In this document: in pieces, positions 1 through 9,083 of the stretch
Numbering within the stretch: position 1 is the first letter of the stretch
Layout: each line of letters opens with the position of its first letter
Assembly (NCBI RefSeq): GCF_020177375.1
Contig: NZ_JAIWHV010000012.1
Coordinates: 24,089-88,088 of the forward strand
DNA from: Saliphagus infecundisoli
Lineage (GTDB): Archaea; Halobacteriota; Halobacteria; Halobacteriales; Natrialbaceae
Reading direction: 5' to 3'
Length of the DNA: 64,000 nt
The notes under the pieces: model-generated
The model's input: the letters and a program-made list of their open reading frames with translations, nothing else
The model's database searches: none
Told to the model about the DNA's origin: nothing
Made by a program: the position numbers and the translations under genes

Positions 1-1191
1 CCCCGAGAGGTCCGAGATGAGTTTCTCGCGAACGGCGTCGTACTTCTCGGGGGGGACGACGCCCTCGGGATCCCGACCTTGTAAGTTGATCCGGACGCCG
101 AGTTCGGTCCGCGAACGCATGTACGCCGTCGAGGCCGCGAAGTCGACCTGCTCGTTTCCGGTCCGGACGACCCCGCTCGGGACGTGTCTGGCCGCGACGT
201 CGGCGAGACCGACGGCCTCGAGGAGGTTGCCGACCTTGTTGGTCGTGACCCCCGCCTTCGCGGCGATGCTCGCGAGACGTTCGACCGTTCCGGGCTCCCA
301 CTCGGTCTTGTCCTCGCCCTCCCGGAGGTCGTCTCTCAGGACGTTCCAGGTCGGCATCCCCTTGCCGCCTTTCTTGGTCTCGATGTAGCCCTTCCGCTGG
401 AGGTAGGTGTTGACCCGGAACTCGCCGCTCTCCATCGGGCCCATCCCGTGGTCGCTGGCGACGAACACCCGGTCGGGATCGCAGTCCTCCAGCACTTCGC
501 CGATCCGTTCGTCGGTCGCCCGGTAGACCTCCCGGACGGCGTCCCAGTCGCCCTCGAACTCGTGGAAGACGGTGTCAGGCTTTTGAAACTGGAGGAAGCC
601 GAAATCCGGGTCGAACCGGTCGGCGAGGTAGCGAAAGGCGTCGGCGCGCATCCCGACCAGATGTCTGTACTCTTCGAGTTTCTCCTCGTCGGAGATCGTG
701 TCGTCGCCGCGGGTGTAGTTGGGGTAGACGTAGTACTCGCCGATCGCTTCGCGGACGTCCGAAAGCAGCCCCTCGGGATGGCAATCGGGGTTTTCGGGGC
801 CGATGAAGCCGGGGACGATCGCGCCGTCGAACTCGTCGGGCGGGTGGGTAACCGGGACGTTGACGACGACGCTCGAGCGGTCGTGGTCGTCGAGCAGGGT
901 CCAGAGGCGGTGTTCGCGGACGTCGCGTGCAGAGACGACGTGGAAGTCGTAGCCGTCGAAACCGGTAAAGGTGTAGACGCCGTGTTTGCCGGGGTTGACG
1001 CCCGTGTACATCGAGGGCCAGGCGCTGGGCGTCCAGGGCGGGATCTGGGACTCGAGGGGGATCGAGAGTCCCTCCGAGCAAAGCGCCTCGAGGTTGGGAA
1101 GGTCGCCGTCCGCAAACAGCCGCTCGAACACCGGTAGACACCCCGAATCGATCCCGATGAGAAGGGTGTCGACCCCGGCAGAGTCGCTCAT
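1..1191 (-). CDS. AlkP-superfamily phosphodiesterase/nucleotide pyrophosphatase (partial, 3' end outside window)
   Basis: The reverse strand is open from the ATG at 1189-1191 to the left edge with no stop, so the C-terminus is missing. The protein opens with LLIGIDSG and has the PPWTPSAWPSMYTG segment around residues 50-65, the region that holds the Ser/Thr nucleophile in type I phosphodiesterases (PF01663 type). A downstream SDHGMGP motif (near base 460) is a typical metal-binding element of the superfamily. It probably hydrolyses a phosphodiester or phosphate ester; haloarchaea carry several such paralogues and the substrate cannot be told from sequence. It is divergent from the gene that starts at 1300. 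Confidence 0.85.
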   Translation of the reverse strand, partial: MSDSAGVDTLLIGIDSGCLPVFERLFADGDLPNLEALCSEGLSIPLESQIPPWTPSAWPSMYTGVNPGKHGVYTFTGFDGYDFHVVSARDVREHRLWTLLDDHDRSSVVVNVPVTHPPDEFDGAIVPGFIGPENPDCHPEGLLSDVREAIGEYYVYPNYTRGDDTISDEEKLEEYRHLVGMRADAFRYLADRFDPDFGFLQFQKPDTVFHEFEGDWDAVREVYRATDERIGEVLEDCDPDRVFVASDHGMGPMESGEFRVNTYLQRKGYIETKKGGKGMPTWNVLRDDLREGEDKTEWEPGTVERLASIAAKAGVTTNKVGNLLEAVGLADVAARHVPSGVVRTGNEQVDFAASTAYMRSRTELGVRINLQGRDPEGVVPPEKYDAVREKLISDLSG

Positions 1192-1299
1192 ATGTCACAC
1201 CCAAGGACCCCCATGGGGGAAAACGATACCGGTTCGACTGGATCCCGTCACCGGGATCGAACGCCTTTTGGACGGCCGCCGGCTAGTTGTCGGGAGCGA

Positions 1300-2043
1300 A
1301 TGGAGGTACTGATCGTCGGTGCGGGCGCGATGGGTCGGTGGTTCGCCGGCGCCGTCGATGCCACGACAACGTTCACGGACGTCGACGGCGCCGCCGCCCG
1401 CAGGGCTGCCGACGCGTGTGGCGGCCGTGCGTGCTCGACCGGGGAACTCGAGGGCGGGTTCGACGCCGTCTGTCTCGCCGTCCCGATCCCCGAACTCGCC
1501 GACGCCGTTGAGCAGTATTCCGCGTACGCAGACGACGCCGTCCTCGACGTCTCGGGCGTGATGGGGCAAGCCGTCGAGGCGATGGCGGCGGCCGCACCCG
1601 GCCGCGAGCGGGTCAGCCTCCACCCGCTTTTCGCCCCCGAGCGCGCGCCGGGGACCGTCGCGGTCGTCCGCGACGCGCCCGGCCCGACGACCGAGGTGAT
1701 CCTCGGGGACGTCGAGCGAGCGGGCAACGAACTCGTCGAGACCACGCCCCGGGAGCACGACGAGGCGATGGAGACGGTACAGGCCGCGACCCACGCCGCC
1801 GTCCTCGCGTTCGCGCTCGCGGCCGACCCCGCCCCGGCGTTCTCGACGCCCGTCTACGACCGCATGGCCGAGCTCGCGGGAATCGTGACGGGGGGCACCC
1901 CGCGGGTGTACGCCGACATCCAGGAGAGCTTTCCGGGAAGTGATCGAGTCGCCGAGGCCGCTGCCGAACTCGCCGCCGCCGACCGCGGGGAGTTCGAGAC
2001 CCTCTACGGCGAGGCAACGGCCCGCTGGGAGGGGAAGCGATGA
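1300..2043 (+). CDS. tyrA: prephenate dehydrogenase (TyrA family)
   Basis: The protein has 247 residues and starts with a Rossmann fingerprint (VLIVGAGAMG, residues 3-12), as expected for an NAD(P)-dependent oxidoreductase that converts prephenate to 4-hydroxyphenylpyruvate in tyrosine synthesis. The SLHPLF segment near residue 108 holds the His conserved in TyrA enzymes. An in-frame TTG-type codon at 1192 would extend the ORF, but the ATG at 1300 puts the Rossmann strand right at the N-terminus and is preferred. Its stop codon overlaps the start of the next gene by 4 bases (ATGA), so the two are probably co-translated. Chorismate synthase (19461-20612) is elsewhere in the window, so there is no compact aromatic operon. 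Confidence 0.82.
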   Translation: MEVLIVGAGAMGRWFAGAVDATTTFTDVDGAAARRAADACGGRACSTGELEGGFDAVCLAVPIPELADAVEQYSAYADDAVLDVSGVMGQAVEAMAAAAPGRERVSLHPLFAPERAPGTVAVVRDAPGPTTEVILGDVERAGNELVETTPREHDEAMETVQAATHAAVLAFALAADPAPAFSTPVYDRMAELAGIVTGGTPRVYADIQESFPGSDRVAEAAAELAAADRGEFETLYGEATARWEGKR

Positions 2044-3470
2044 CCGACCGCGAGGCCGTCCGGTCGAACGCGAAGTACCTTCGGAACGTGCGCCCGATCG
2101 ACTCCGAGGAGATCAGCGACTACGTCGAGGGCGGAGCCCACCCCGCCGTCGTCCGCAGGATCCTCCGTGAGGAGGCGACCGACCTCGGGCTGGTCGAGCG
2201 CGAGGACGGCCGGTTCGTCCCCGTCCCCGACGACCCCGTCGCCCCGCTTTCGGGACCGATCGAGGCGTTTCCCGAGCGGTACGCCCGCGCCCTCGAGGAC
2301 GTCCTCGTCGATCGCTACGGCCCGGACTGGCAGACGGGCGCCAGCGGCGACCTCCTCCGGAGCGTGATCCGGCAGGTCAAAGCCGAGTATCTCGAGAGCC
2401 AGGGGCGGTCGGTCGAGTACGATGCGGACGTCGCCGCCGGCTACGCGATCTACCACCTGCCGGCGTACTACGCCGCCGTCCAGTACGCCCTCTCGGATCT
2501 CGCCGACCGGGGCCTGCTCGGCCGGCACCTGCGGGTGCTTGACGTCGGCGCAGGCGTCGGTGGTCCCGCGCTGGGGCTTGCGGACTTCCTGCCCGACGAC
2601 GCCCTCCTCGAATACCACGCCGTCGAGCCGAGCCCCGCCGCCGATATTTTGGAGACGCTGCTCGAGGAGGCCGGCCGGAACGTCCATCCGACGATCCGGC
2701 GCGAGCGGATCGAGGACGCCGACCCGGACGAGGAGTACGACCTCGTGCTCGTCGCGAACGTGTTGAGCGAACTCGACGACCCCGAAGCCGTCCTGAGGGA
2801 GCTGTTCGACCGCGTCGCCGACGACGGCTCGCTGCTCGCGCTCGCGCCCGCCGACAGGGAGACGAGCATCCAGCTTCGCGAGAGAGAGCGGGCCCTCGAA
2901 AGGGAGGGAGCGACCGTCTACGGACCGACCGTCCGGCTCTGGCCCGACCACCGTCCCACGGACCGGGGATGGTCGTTCGACGTCCGCCCCGACCTCGCGG
3001 TCCCGGGGTTCCAGCGCCGGCTCGATGGGGCCGACCGCGAGAACGCCGGCGACGGCGAGTTCGAAAACGTCGACGTCCAGTACACCTACTCGATCCTCCG
3101 GCGGGACGGGAAACGGCGGATCGAGCTCTCGCTCGACTCGGGCCGGTGGGCGAGGATGGCCGACAGCGAGCGCCACGTCACCAACCGGGTCGACCTCGTC
3201 GCCGCGAAGCTGAGCCGGTCGCTGTCAGGCAACCCGTTCGTCACGGATCCCGGTCCAGAGGACTCCAATCCGATCTTCAAGATCAGCGACGGCAGCGAGT
3301 CGGTCGATCACTACGCCGTCTGTCCCTCGGTGACGGCCCTGAACCGCCCGTTGCTCGAGGCGGGCTACGGCGACGTCTGTGTCTTCGAAGGCGCGCTCGT
3401 GCTCTGGAACGACGATGAGGAGGGGTACAACGTCGTCGTCGACGAGGAAACGGTCGTAGACCGGCTGTAA
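2040..3470 (+). CDS. Rsm22-family small-subunit ribosomal methyltransferase-like protein
   Basis: A 476-residue protein. Residues about 163-173 read VLDVGAGVGGP, the SAM-binding motif I of class I methyltransferases, followed by an acidic motif II (YHAVEPSP) and a LVLVANVLSEL strand, where motif IV lies. The layout with a long N-terminal helical part and a C-terminal beta extension matches the mitochondrial/archaeal Rsm22 family, which takes part in small-ribosomal-subunit assembly. The start overlaps the stop of the prephenate dehydrogenase gene. No obvious Cys cluster is seen for the Fe-S site described in some Rsm22 proteins, so the exact function is inferred from overall architecture. Confidence 0.75.
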   Translation: MTDREAVRSNAKYLRNVRPIDSEEISDYVEGGAHPAVVRRILREEATDLGLVEREDGRFVPVPDDPVAPLSGPIEAFPERYARALEDVLVDRYGPDWQTGASGDLLRSVIRQVKAEYLESQGRSVEYDADVAAGYAIYHLPAYYAAVQYALSDLADRGLLGRHLRVLDVGAGVGGPALGLADFLPDDALLEYHAVEPSPAADILETLLEEAGRNVHPTIRRERIEDADPDEEYDLVLVANVLSELDDPEAVLRELFDRVADDGSLLALAPADRETSIQLRERERALEREGATVYGPTVRLWPDHRPTDRGWSFDVRPDLAVPGFQRRLDGADRENAGDGEFENVDVQYTYSILRRDGKRRIELSLDSGRWARMADSERHVTNRVDLVAAKLSRSLSGNPFVTDPGPEDSNPIFKISDGSESVDHYAVCPSVTALNRPLLEAGYGDVCVFEGALVLWNDDEEGYNVVVDEETVVDRL

Positions 3471-3513
3471 GGCGGAGGGCTTTTCGCGCCCCGCTCCGAG
3501 GCCCCGACAGAGA

Positions 3514-4329
3514 ATGAGCCAGCCGACCGAGCCGGAGATCCTGCTCACGAACGACGACGGGATCGAGACGCCGGGGATCCGCGTCCTCTACGACGCCCTC
3601 TCGGACGTCGGGAACGTCACCGTCGTCGCACCCGCCGACGACCAGAGCGCCGTCGGGCGATCGCTGTCGGGCGAGGTCGGCGTCACCGACCACGACCTGG
3701 GTTACGCCGTCGCGGGAACGCCCGCCGACTGCGTCGTCGCCGGTCTCGCCGAGCTGGGTCCGTTCCCCGACCTGGTCGTTGCGGGCTGCAACAAGGGGGC
3801 GAACCTGGGAGAGTACGTCCTCGGGCGCTCGGGGACGATCAGCGCGGCCGTCGAGGCCGCCTTCTTCGACGTCCCGGCGATCGCGACGTCGATGTACGTC
3901 CCCGTCGGCGACCTCGCCTTCGAGGACGTCGAGACCGGCCGGAGCGACTACCGGGAGGCCGCCCGCGCGACGACCTACCTCGTCGAGCACGCCCTCGAGG
4001 CTGGCGTCTTCGAGGAGGCCGCCTACCTCAACGTCAATGCGCCGGTTCCCGAAGAAGCGGCGGGCGACCCCGCCCCGATGGAGATCACCCGGCCCTCGAG
4101 GCGCTACGAGATGGACGCCGTCCGCGAGGGCGAGCGGGTCGTCCTCCACGACAGGGTCTGGGAGGAGATGGAAGCCGAGTCGATCCCCGACCCGGCCGGC
4201 ACCGACCGGCGGGCGGTCGTCGAGGGCCGGGTCAGCGTCTCGCCGCTTACGGCACCCCACTCGACGCGCCACCACGAGGCCCTCGACGACCTCGCCGAGC
4301 GCTACCCGGGAACCTCACTCAGTTCGTGA
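3514..4329 (+). CDS. surE: 5'/3'-nucleotidase SurE
   Basis: A 271-residue SurE. The N-terminal ILLTNDDGI motif (about residues 9-17) carries the two metal-binding Asp residues, and VAGCNKGANLG near residue 90 carries the conserved Asn of the active site. SurE removes phosphate from nucleoside 5'/3'-monophosphates in the cytoplasm. Length is normal for the family. It lies 43 bases downstream of the Rsm22-like gene on the same strand and may share its transcript. Confidence 0.93.
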   Translation: MSQPTEPEILLTNDDGIETPGIRVLYDALSDVGNVTVVAPADDQSAVGRSLSGEVGVTDHDLGYAVAGTPADCVVAGLAELGPFPDLVVAGCNKGANLGEYVLGRSGTISAAVEAAFFDVPAIATSMYVPVGDLAFEDVETGRSDYREAARATTYLVEHALEAGVFEEAAYLNVNAPVPEEAAGDPAPMEITRPSRRYEMDAVREGERVVLHDRVWEEMEAESIPDPAGTDRRAVVEGRVSVSPLTAPHSTRHHEALDDLAERYPGTSLSS

Positions 4330-4424
4330 ACGACGGCGGTAGGCCCATATACCCGGTCGGGCGTAACACCAAGGGAGAAGTGCGTGGACGCGGTGACGTA
4401 TTCCACCAGCGGTGACACAACAAC

Positions 4425-4793
4425 ATGGTACTGGACACACTCAGATCCCTGCTCGCCGATCTCCGGGAACGAGAGCCGGCCGACGTATCGTCCGAGAACA
4501 CCACGGAAGCGGGCCACGAATCCTACTACGCCGACCGGGTCGAGTACGGCGTCAACGACCGCGACCTCCCCGAGGACGACCGCGTCCTCCGCCTGCTGGT
4601 CGAACGCGGCGGTCGCGTCGAGCGCTCGACGATCGTCGGCGAGACCGGCTGGTCCGAGGAACGACTCGAGGCCTGTCTCGACCGGATGGAACGGGAGGGT
4701 CAGGTGAGCGCGATCGACGTCGGCGGCCGCCGGGTGGTCTGCCGGCGCGGGTTCGAGCCCAAGGGGTATCGCCCGCACTTGACCAGCGACTGA
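4425..4793 (+). CDS. small winged-helix DNA-binding protein
   Basis: A 122-residue acidic protein. After a variable N-terminus (1-45), residues about 46-105 look like a winged helix: DRVLRLLVERGGRVER, then a turn and STIVGETGWSEERLEACLDRM as the recognition helix region, then a VSAIDVGGRRVV wing. The family matches haloarchaeal MarR/ArsR-like regulators without a sensor domain. It sits alone between surE and the convergent DHH gene. The sequence 30-60 bases upstream contains a CATATACCC stretch that could serve as TATA box. The target is unknown. Confidence 0.72.
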   Translation: MVLDTLRSLLADLREREPADVSSENTTEAGHESYYADRVEYGVNDRDLPEDDRVLRLLVERGGRVERSTIVGETGWSEERLEACLDRMEREGQVSAIDVGGRRVVCRRGFEPKGYRPHLTSD

Positions 4794-4877
4794 TAGGGGC
4801 GGAGACGACGATGTACCGTTCGGTCGCGACAACGGACTCCGACCGACGGTGGAACGACTCGTCTCCGCCGCTATGAG

Positions 4878-6059
4878 TCACCGCTCGCCCGAGAGCACCG
4901 AGAACAGTTCTTCCTCGAGGTCCGCCTTGCTCATCCCATCGCCGCCCGCGCCCCGCATGTGTTCGACCGGGAGCTGACCGCCGCCCATCCGGGCGTGGCC
5001 CCCGGCGTTGGCCATCGGGACGTCGCCGACGGCGTGTCGAAGGCTCTCGCCCATGTGGACCCGGTCGTCCCGGGAGCGCCCCGAGAGGTGGAGCGTGCCG
5101 TCGGTCTCCCCGAAGACGACGACCGCCGTCACTCCCTCCAGGTGCATCAACTCGTCTGCGGCCTGTGGGATCGCGTCGACGTTGTCGATCCGGCCGACGT
5201 CACAGACCGCAAACGAGCCCTCGACGCGTTTCCCGGTGATCGCCTCGGCTTTGGTCTGCAGGACGTCGTCGCTGACCTGAGGGTTCGCGACCCGATCGAG
5301 GAGGTCCTCGTCGATCCCCGGAAAGAGGTAGGCGCTGGCGGCGAACTCGGCCTCCGAACAACCCGTCGTGAGGTGGTTCGTGTCCGACTGGATGCCGTAG
5401 ACGAGCCCGGTCGCGATCTCGGGGGAGACGACGATCCCCTCCTCGTCGCTCCCGGCGCCGACCGTCGCCCCCAGGTCCTCCAAGTACTCGGCGACGATCG
5501 TCGACGTCGCGCCGTAGCCCGTCCGGACGTCCGTAAAGCGGGTCCCCGTCCCGTTTCCGGGGTGGTGGTCGACGACCGCGACGGGCTCGACCAGCTCCGA
5601 GCCGGTAAAGCCGCGGGGCGTGTTGTGATCGACGAGCACGATCGCGTCGCTCGCGAGCTCGGTTGCGGCCTCGAGCTGGCCGAGCTCGAGGCCGAGCACC
5701 GTCCGGAACGCGCGGTTCTCCTGGTGGCGGATCTCGCCGGGGTACTGGAGGGTCGCCTCGGCGCCGACCGACTCGGCGATCGCCCCGACCCCCATCGCCG
5801 CGCCCATCGCGTCCGGGTCCGGGTTCGGATGGAGCAACACCGTCACCTCCTCGTACTCCTCTAAGACCTCCCGGAGCCGGACGGCAGGAGGACGTCGTAC
5901 CCACCGGAGGAGCCACCAGAGCCCGACGACCGTGGCGGCCAGCCCGACGACGAGGACGAGCGAGAGCGGGTCGACCGGTCCGACCGCCCCCTCGGCCGCG
6001 TCGTCGCCGGCCGCGAGCGCGTCCCTACCGACGGCGAGCGGGACGGCTCGAACGCTCAT
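4878..6059 (-). CDS. membrane-anchored DHH/DHHA1 phosphoesterase
   Basis: A 393-residue protein with one N-terminal hydrophobic segment (about residues 30-52, [20 protein letters not shown]) followed by a DHH catalytic domain: [12 protein letters not shown] (metal motif I), VLVDHNTP (motif II) and [11 protein letters not shown] (the DHH motif). The C-terminal DHHA1 part has the glycine-rich GGHARMGGG motif. Such proteins cleave short oligonucleotides or cyclic dinucleotides; a membrane-anchored DHH-DHHA1 enzyme could be the c-di-AMP phosphodiesterase, but that is inference. The start at 6059 is preferred to an in-frame ATG three codons upstream. It is convergent with the HTH gene. Confidence 0.85.
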   Translation of the reverse strand: MSVRAVPLAVGRDALAAGDDAAEGAVGPVDPLSLVLVVGLAATVVGLWWLLRWVRRPPAVRLREVLEEYEEVTVLLHPNPDPDAMGAAMGVGAIAESVGAEATLQYPGEIRHQENRAFRTVLGLELGQLEAATELASDAIVLVDHNTPRGFTGSELVEPVAVVDHHPGNGTGTRFTDVRTGYGATSTIVAEYLEDLGATVGAGSDEEGIVVSPEIATGLVYGIQSDTNHLTTGCSEAEFAASAYLFPGIDEDLLDRVANPQVSDDVLQTKAEAITGKRVEGSFAVCDVGRIDNVDAIPQAADELMHLEGVTAVVVFGETDGTLHLSGRSRDDRVHMGESLRHAVGDVPMANAGGHARMGGGQLPVEHMRGAGGDGMSKADLEEELFSVLSGER

Positions 6060-6222
6060 GGCCCACACTCAGACGCGACCGGCAAGAAGGTTCCCCCTCA
6101 GGTGCTTGCTATGTACGGTTACCGGTGTCCCGTTCCGGGAAATTAGAACGTTCCGGAGCCGCCGGCTGCGGGCGACCCGGGCTTTCGTAGGGCTTTTGCT
6201 CGGTACCGAGAAACGGGGCGGT

Positions 6223-6924
6223 ATGACTGCACCCTGGGACGACTGGAACCACGTCCTGAAGCTAGACCCCGACAAGGAGCTTCCGGACGGGGTCACCTAT
6301 GGCGACCTCTGTGCGACGGGGACCGACGCGATCGAGATCGGCGGCACGACGGGGATGACCGAGGAGAACATGTCCGCCGTGATCCGGGCGTGTGCGGAAC
6401 ACGACGTTCCCCTCTACCAGGAGCCTTCGAACCCGAGCGTCGTCGTCGAGGAGGAGGCCCTAGACGGCTACCTCGTCCCGACGGTGTTCAACGCCGGCTC
6501 GCCCTTTTGGATCACCGGCGCCCACAAGGAGTGGATCCGTCTCGAGGGCGACCTCGAGTGGGACCGGACCTGGACGGAGGCCTACATCGTGATGAACCCC
6601 GCGGCCGACGTCGCAGAACTCACCGAGGCCGACTGTGACCTCTCGGCCGACGACGTCGCCGCCTACGCGACCGTCGCTGAGCGGATGTTCGGCCAGGAGA
6701 TCGTCTACCTCGAGTATTCGGGCACCTACGGCGACGAGGAGGTCGTCGCGGCCGCCGGCGACGCCGTCTCCGACTCCGCCCTCTTCTACGGCGGCGGCAT
6801 CCACGACTACGACTCGGCCCACCGGATGGCCGCTCACGCCGACGTGATCGTCGTCGGCAACCTGGCCCACGACCGCGGGGTCGAGGCCGTCCGCGAGACC
6901 GTCGAGGCCGCGAACGAGGCGTGA
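6223..6924 (+). CDS. geranylgeranylglyceryl phosphate synthase (PcrB/GGGP synthase)
   Basis: A 233-residue TIM-barrel prenyltransferase. It joins geranylgeranyl diphosphate to sn-glycerol-1-phosphate, the first committed step of archaeal membrane ether lipids. Family signs: [12 protein letters not shown] at the N-terminus, [11 protein letters not shown] around residues 33-43, YLEYSGTYG near residue 165 and LFYGGGI near residue 187, the phosphate-binding region. The ATG at 6223 fits the normal family start; the open frame runs about 290 bases further upstream but that part looks non-coding. It stands alone, divergent from the DHH gene. Confidence 0.93.
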   Translation: MTAPWDDWNHVLKLDPDKELPDGVTYGDLCATGTDAIEIGGTTGMTEENMSAVIRACAEHDVPLYQEPSNPSVVVEEEALDGYLVPTVFNAGSPFWITGAHKEWIRLEGDLEWDRTWTEAYIVMNPAADVAELTEADCDLSADDVAAYATVAERMFGQEIVYLEYSGTYGDEEVVAAAGDAVSDSALFYGGGIHDYDSAHRMAAHADVIVVGNLAHDRGVEAVRETVEAANEA

Positions 6925-7123
6925 TATCGCCGGCAAACACTCCGTATCGATTTCGACACCCTGGGGCTATCCGGAGACTGGCCATGGTTAGTCCCGCTCC
7001 CGGCTTTTTCTAGACAGTAGTTTTACATGAATTACTGCCAAGCCCCTTCGCCAGTGATCCACGACCAATTAGGTCAGTAGAGGGTGAAGAAGAGATTATG
7101 AGGGTGTGTGAGTAACTCCCAGT
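6925..7123. other. intergenic stretch before the broken DUF7344 gene
   Basis: This spacer is less GC-rich than its surroundings (for example TTTTTCTAGACAGTAGTTTTACATGAATTACTG near 7000-7035 read in two parts). I see no convincing ORF or RNA gene. It could hold the promoter of the disrupted regulator that follows. Confidence 0.4.
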
Positions 7124-7454
7124 ATGGACGACGAATCGAGGTAGTCGACCACTGGAGATGACGTCCAACGAGGAGATGACGTCCAACGAGGGGTCAACAC
7201 GTATCTCCGGACTGCGAGTCCACCGCCGGCGGACGTCTTAGAGATGGAGTTCGTCTACGAGGCGCTCGCGCATCCGAGACGACGGTACGTCTGCTACTCG
7301 CTTCTCTCCAGTTCTCGGTGGACGCTCACCGAACTGGCGACGAAGCTCGTCGCGTGGGAACGGGATATCCCCGAGGGAGACGTCACCGAGTCCAGCCGCG
7401 ACGACATGTACCTCTCGCTGTACCATGCTCACATCCCGAAGTTGGCCGAATTAG
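7124..7454 (+). pseudogene. DUF7344-family HTH regulator, 5' fragment (interrupted by IS4-family element)
   Basis: The recognisable protein starts at or before the ATG at 7244 (MEFVYEALAHPRRRYV) and matches the winged-helix DUF7344 family, including TELATKLVAWE and the LYHAHIPKLAEL segment. An upstream ATG at 7124 is in the same frame, but a TAG stop at 7142-7144 follows after six codons. At 7454 the gene is cut by the insertion sequence; the reading frame ends four codons inside the element. The missing C-terminus continues at 9094. The intact relative at 51969-52532 supports the assignment. The gene is almost certainly inactive in this form, unless the N-terminal piece is made alone. Confidence 0.85.
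7155..7190 (+). repeat. perfect tandem duplication of an 18-bp unit
   Basis: Two adjacent copies of GAGATGACGTCCAACGAG (7155-7172 and 7173-7190). The 18-bp length keeps the downstream DUF7344 frame, where it reads GDDVQR twice. It lies between the in-frame TAG at 7142-7144 and the first usable ATG at 7244. Confidence 0.85.
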
Positions 7455-7542
7455 CATCCGTTCTAGTTTAGCGCATTGAGGCACCCAGAGACGCCGAACT
7501 AGAATCGTCAGTAACTAGGAAAGTGAGAATCCGGTAGAGAGT

Positions 7543-8862
7543 GTGTACACCCTACCGGATTCAGTAGTTGTGAACCGTATTCAAAGAGCGTTTCCATCTG
7601 ATGAGTTGCGCGAGCGGGCTCGCGCAACGAATCTCATCCAGCGAGAGCGGAAACTTGACGTCGTCGCGTTGTTTTACACGCTTTCTCTCGGCTTTGCTGC
7701 CGGTTCTGATCGATCCATTCAGGCGTTTCTCGAACGCTACGTCGAGATGTCTGACTGTGACAAACTCGCCTATGCGACCTTCCACGGCTGGTTCGAACCA
7801 GGGTTCGTTGCACTCCTTCGAGAGATTCTCGATGACGCTATCGAGAATCTCGACACGGGCCAAACCGAGCTTACTGGACGTCTCGAACGATTTCGAGACG
7901 TCCTGATCGTCGACGCCACGATCATCTCGCTCTATCAAGACGCCAGAGACGTCTACGCACTCGATGACGACCGAGCCGGTGCGAAACTCCATATCACCGA
8001 ATCGCTCTCGACTGGGCTTCCGACGCGATTCCAGACAACCGACGCGAGCACCCATGAACGGAGCCAGCTACCCACCGGCAAGTGGGTAGCTGGCGCTCTC
8101 ATCCTGTTCGATCTTGGCTACTACGATTTCTGGCTGTTCGACCGCATTGACGCCAATGACGGCTGGTTCGTCTCTCGCGTCAAAGAAAACGCGAACTTTG
8201 AGATCGTCGAGGAACTGCGCACATGGCGAGGAAACAGTATCCCGCTGGAGGGGCGGTCGCTGCAGGACGTCCTCGACGACCTGCAGCGACAGGAAATCGA
8301 CGTACGGATCACCCTCTCGTTCAATCGCAAACGAGGGTCGGGCGTCAGCACGACCCGAACCTTCCGATTGGTCGGCGTTCGCAACGATGACAGCGACGAG
8401 TACCATCTGTACCTGACGAATCTCGACAGAGACGGCTACAGCGTGCCCGATATCGCACAGCTCTATCGGGCACGCTGGGAGATCGAACTGCTGTTCAAAG
8501 AACTCAAATCACGGTTCGGTTTGGACGAGATCAACACGACCGACGCCTACATCATTGAGTCGCTGATCATCATGGCAGCACTCTCGCTGTTGATGAGCCG
8601 TGTTATCGTCGACGAACTCCAGAAACTGGACGCAAAAGAGCGAGAACGCGCCGACGACGCCGCAGCGTCGTCGCCGCGCCTCTCACGACGACGCTGTTCA
8701 CACGCCGTCGAACGCCACGCGCACTTGATCCAGTTGTACGTGATGCTTGATCTGGGCTATGAGCTGCCGGATCTTGATGCGTTATTGCTGTGGTCGTCAC
8801 GGGATCCAAATCCACACCGTCCAAGGTTACGTGAACAGGTGGAGTCAGGCGAGTTCTGGTAA
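7543..8862 (+). CDS. IS4-family transposase (ISH8-like)
   Basis: A 439-residue DDE transposase starting with GTG 88 bases inside the left end. The first catalytic Asp is in VDATII (about residue 124), the second in LFDLGYYDFW (about 189), and the IS4 signature Y-(2)-R-(3)-E-(6)-K is complete at about residues 307-321 (YRARWEIELLFKELK). All three acidic residues are present and there is no frameshift, so the element may be active. The 28 residues visible of the second element at 63917 align closely but differ at several positions. Confidence 0.95.
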   Translation: MYTLPDSVVVNRIQRAFPSDELRERARATNLIQRERKLDVVALFYTLSLGFAAGSDRSIQAFLERYVEMSDCDKLAYATFHGWFEPGFVALLREILDDAIENLDTGQTELTGRLERFRDVLIVDATIISLYQDARDVYALDDDRAGAKLHITESLSTGLPTRFQTTDASTHERSQLPTGKWVAGALILFDLGYYDFWLFDRIDANDGWFVSRVKENANFEIVEELRTWRGNSIPLEGRSLQDVLDDLQRQEIDVRITLSFNRKRGSGVSTTRTFRLVGVRNDDSDEYHLYLTNLDRDGYSVPDIAQLYRARWEIELLFKELKSRFGLDEINTTDAYIIESLIIMAALSLLMSRVIVDELQKLDAKERERADDAAASSPRLSRRRCSHAVERHAHLIQLYVMLDLGYELPDLDALLLWSSRDPNPHRPRLREQVESGEFW

Positions 8863-8876
8863 GGAACTCGCCTGAC
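8844..8876 (+). terminator. perfect 13-bp hairpin over the transposase stop codon
   Basis: GTCAGGCGAGTTC (8844-8856) pairs exactly with 8864-8876; the 7-base loop contains the TAA stop of the transposase. It could end or stabilise the transposase mRNA, or block read-through. No T-rich tail follows, so terminator is only one reading. Confidence 0.5.
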
Positions 8877-8921
8877 GAGACGGGCTGGATCGCCCGGCCT
8901 GATCAGCGATGGCTCTGGAAC

Positions 8922-8953
8922 GGCGGCGCACTCGCAGTCGTGAGTGCGCCGCC
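8922..8953 (+). terminator. perfect 12-bp GC-rich hairpin in the IS right arm
   Basis: GGCGGCGCACTC (8922-8933) pairs with GAGTGCGCCGCC (8942-8953) around an 8-base loop and is followed by TTTG. It lies between the transposase stop and the right terminal repeat and may act as a terminator or as an end structure of the element. Confidence 0.45.
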
Positions 8954-9083
8954 TTTGACGGGAGAAATGGTCGAACATCAGCTGGTCTGCGGGAACAGCA
9001 GTTCCCTCGGTGTGATTGCGGTCAGACTCGTCGCAATTTCGGCGGAATTCCCGTCTCAGTCAGTCACTAAACTAGAACGGATG

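Larger units (their letters stand above)
7455..9083 (+). mobile_element. complete IS4-family (ISH8-like) insertion sequence, 1629 bp
   Basis: The left end reads CATCCGTTCTAGTTTAG and the right end (9067-9083) is its exact reverse complement, a 17-bp terminal inverted repeat. The element is flanked by a 10-bp direct repeat GCCGAATTAG at 7445-7454 and 9084-9093, the target duplication; 10 bp fits the ISH8 group of IS4. Joining the flanks restores a continuous DUF7344 frame. It encodes one transposase (7543-8862) and has a 220-base non-coding right arm with two strong hairpins. A related but not identical element begins at 63829. Confidence 0.95.

Noticed and set aside
336..1204. Arg/Ser/Thr-rich ORFs inside the first gene
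   Set aside because: The composition is that of shifted frames; the true frame carries the phosphodiesterase motifs and runs to the window edge.
3225..4275. long reverse ORF over surE
   Set aside because: Antisense of SurE, which has all its motifs in the plus frame.
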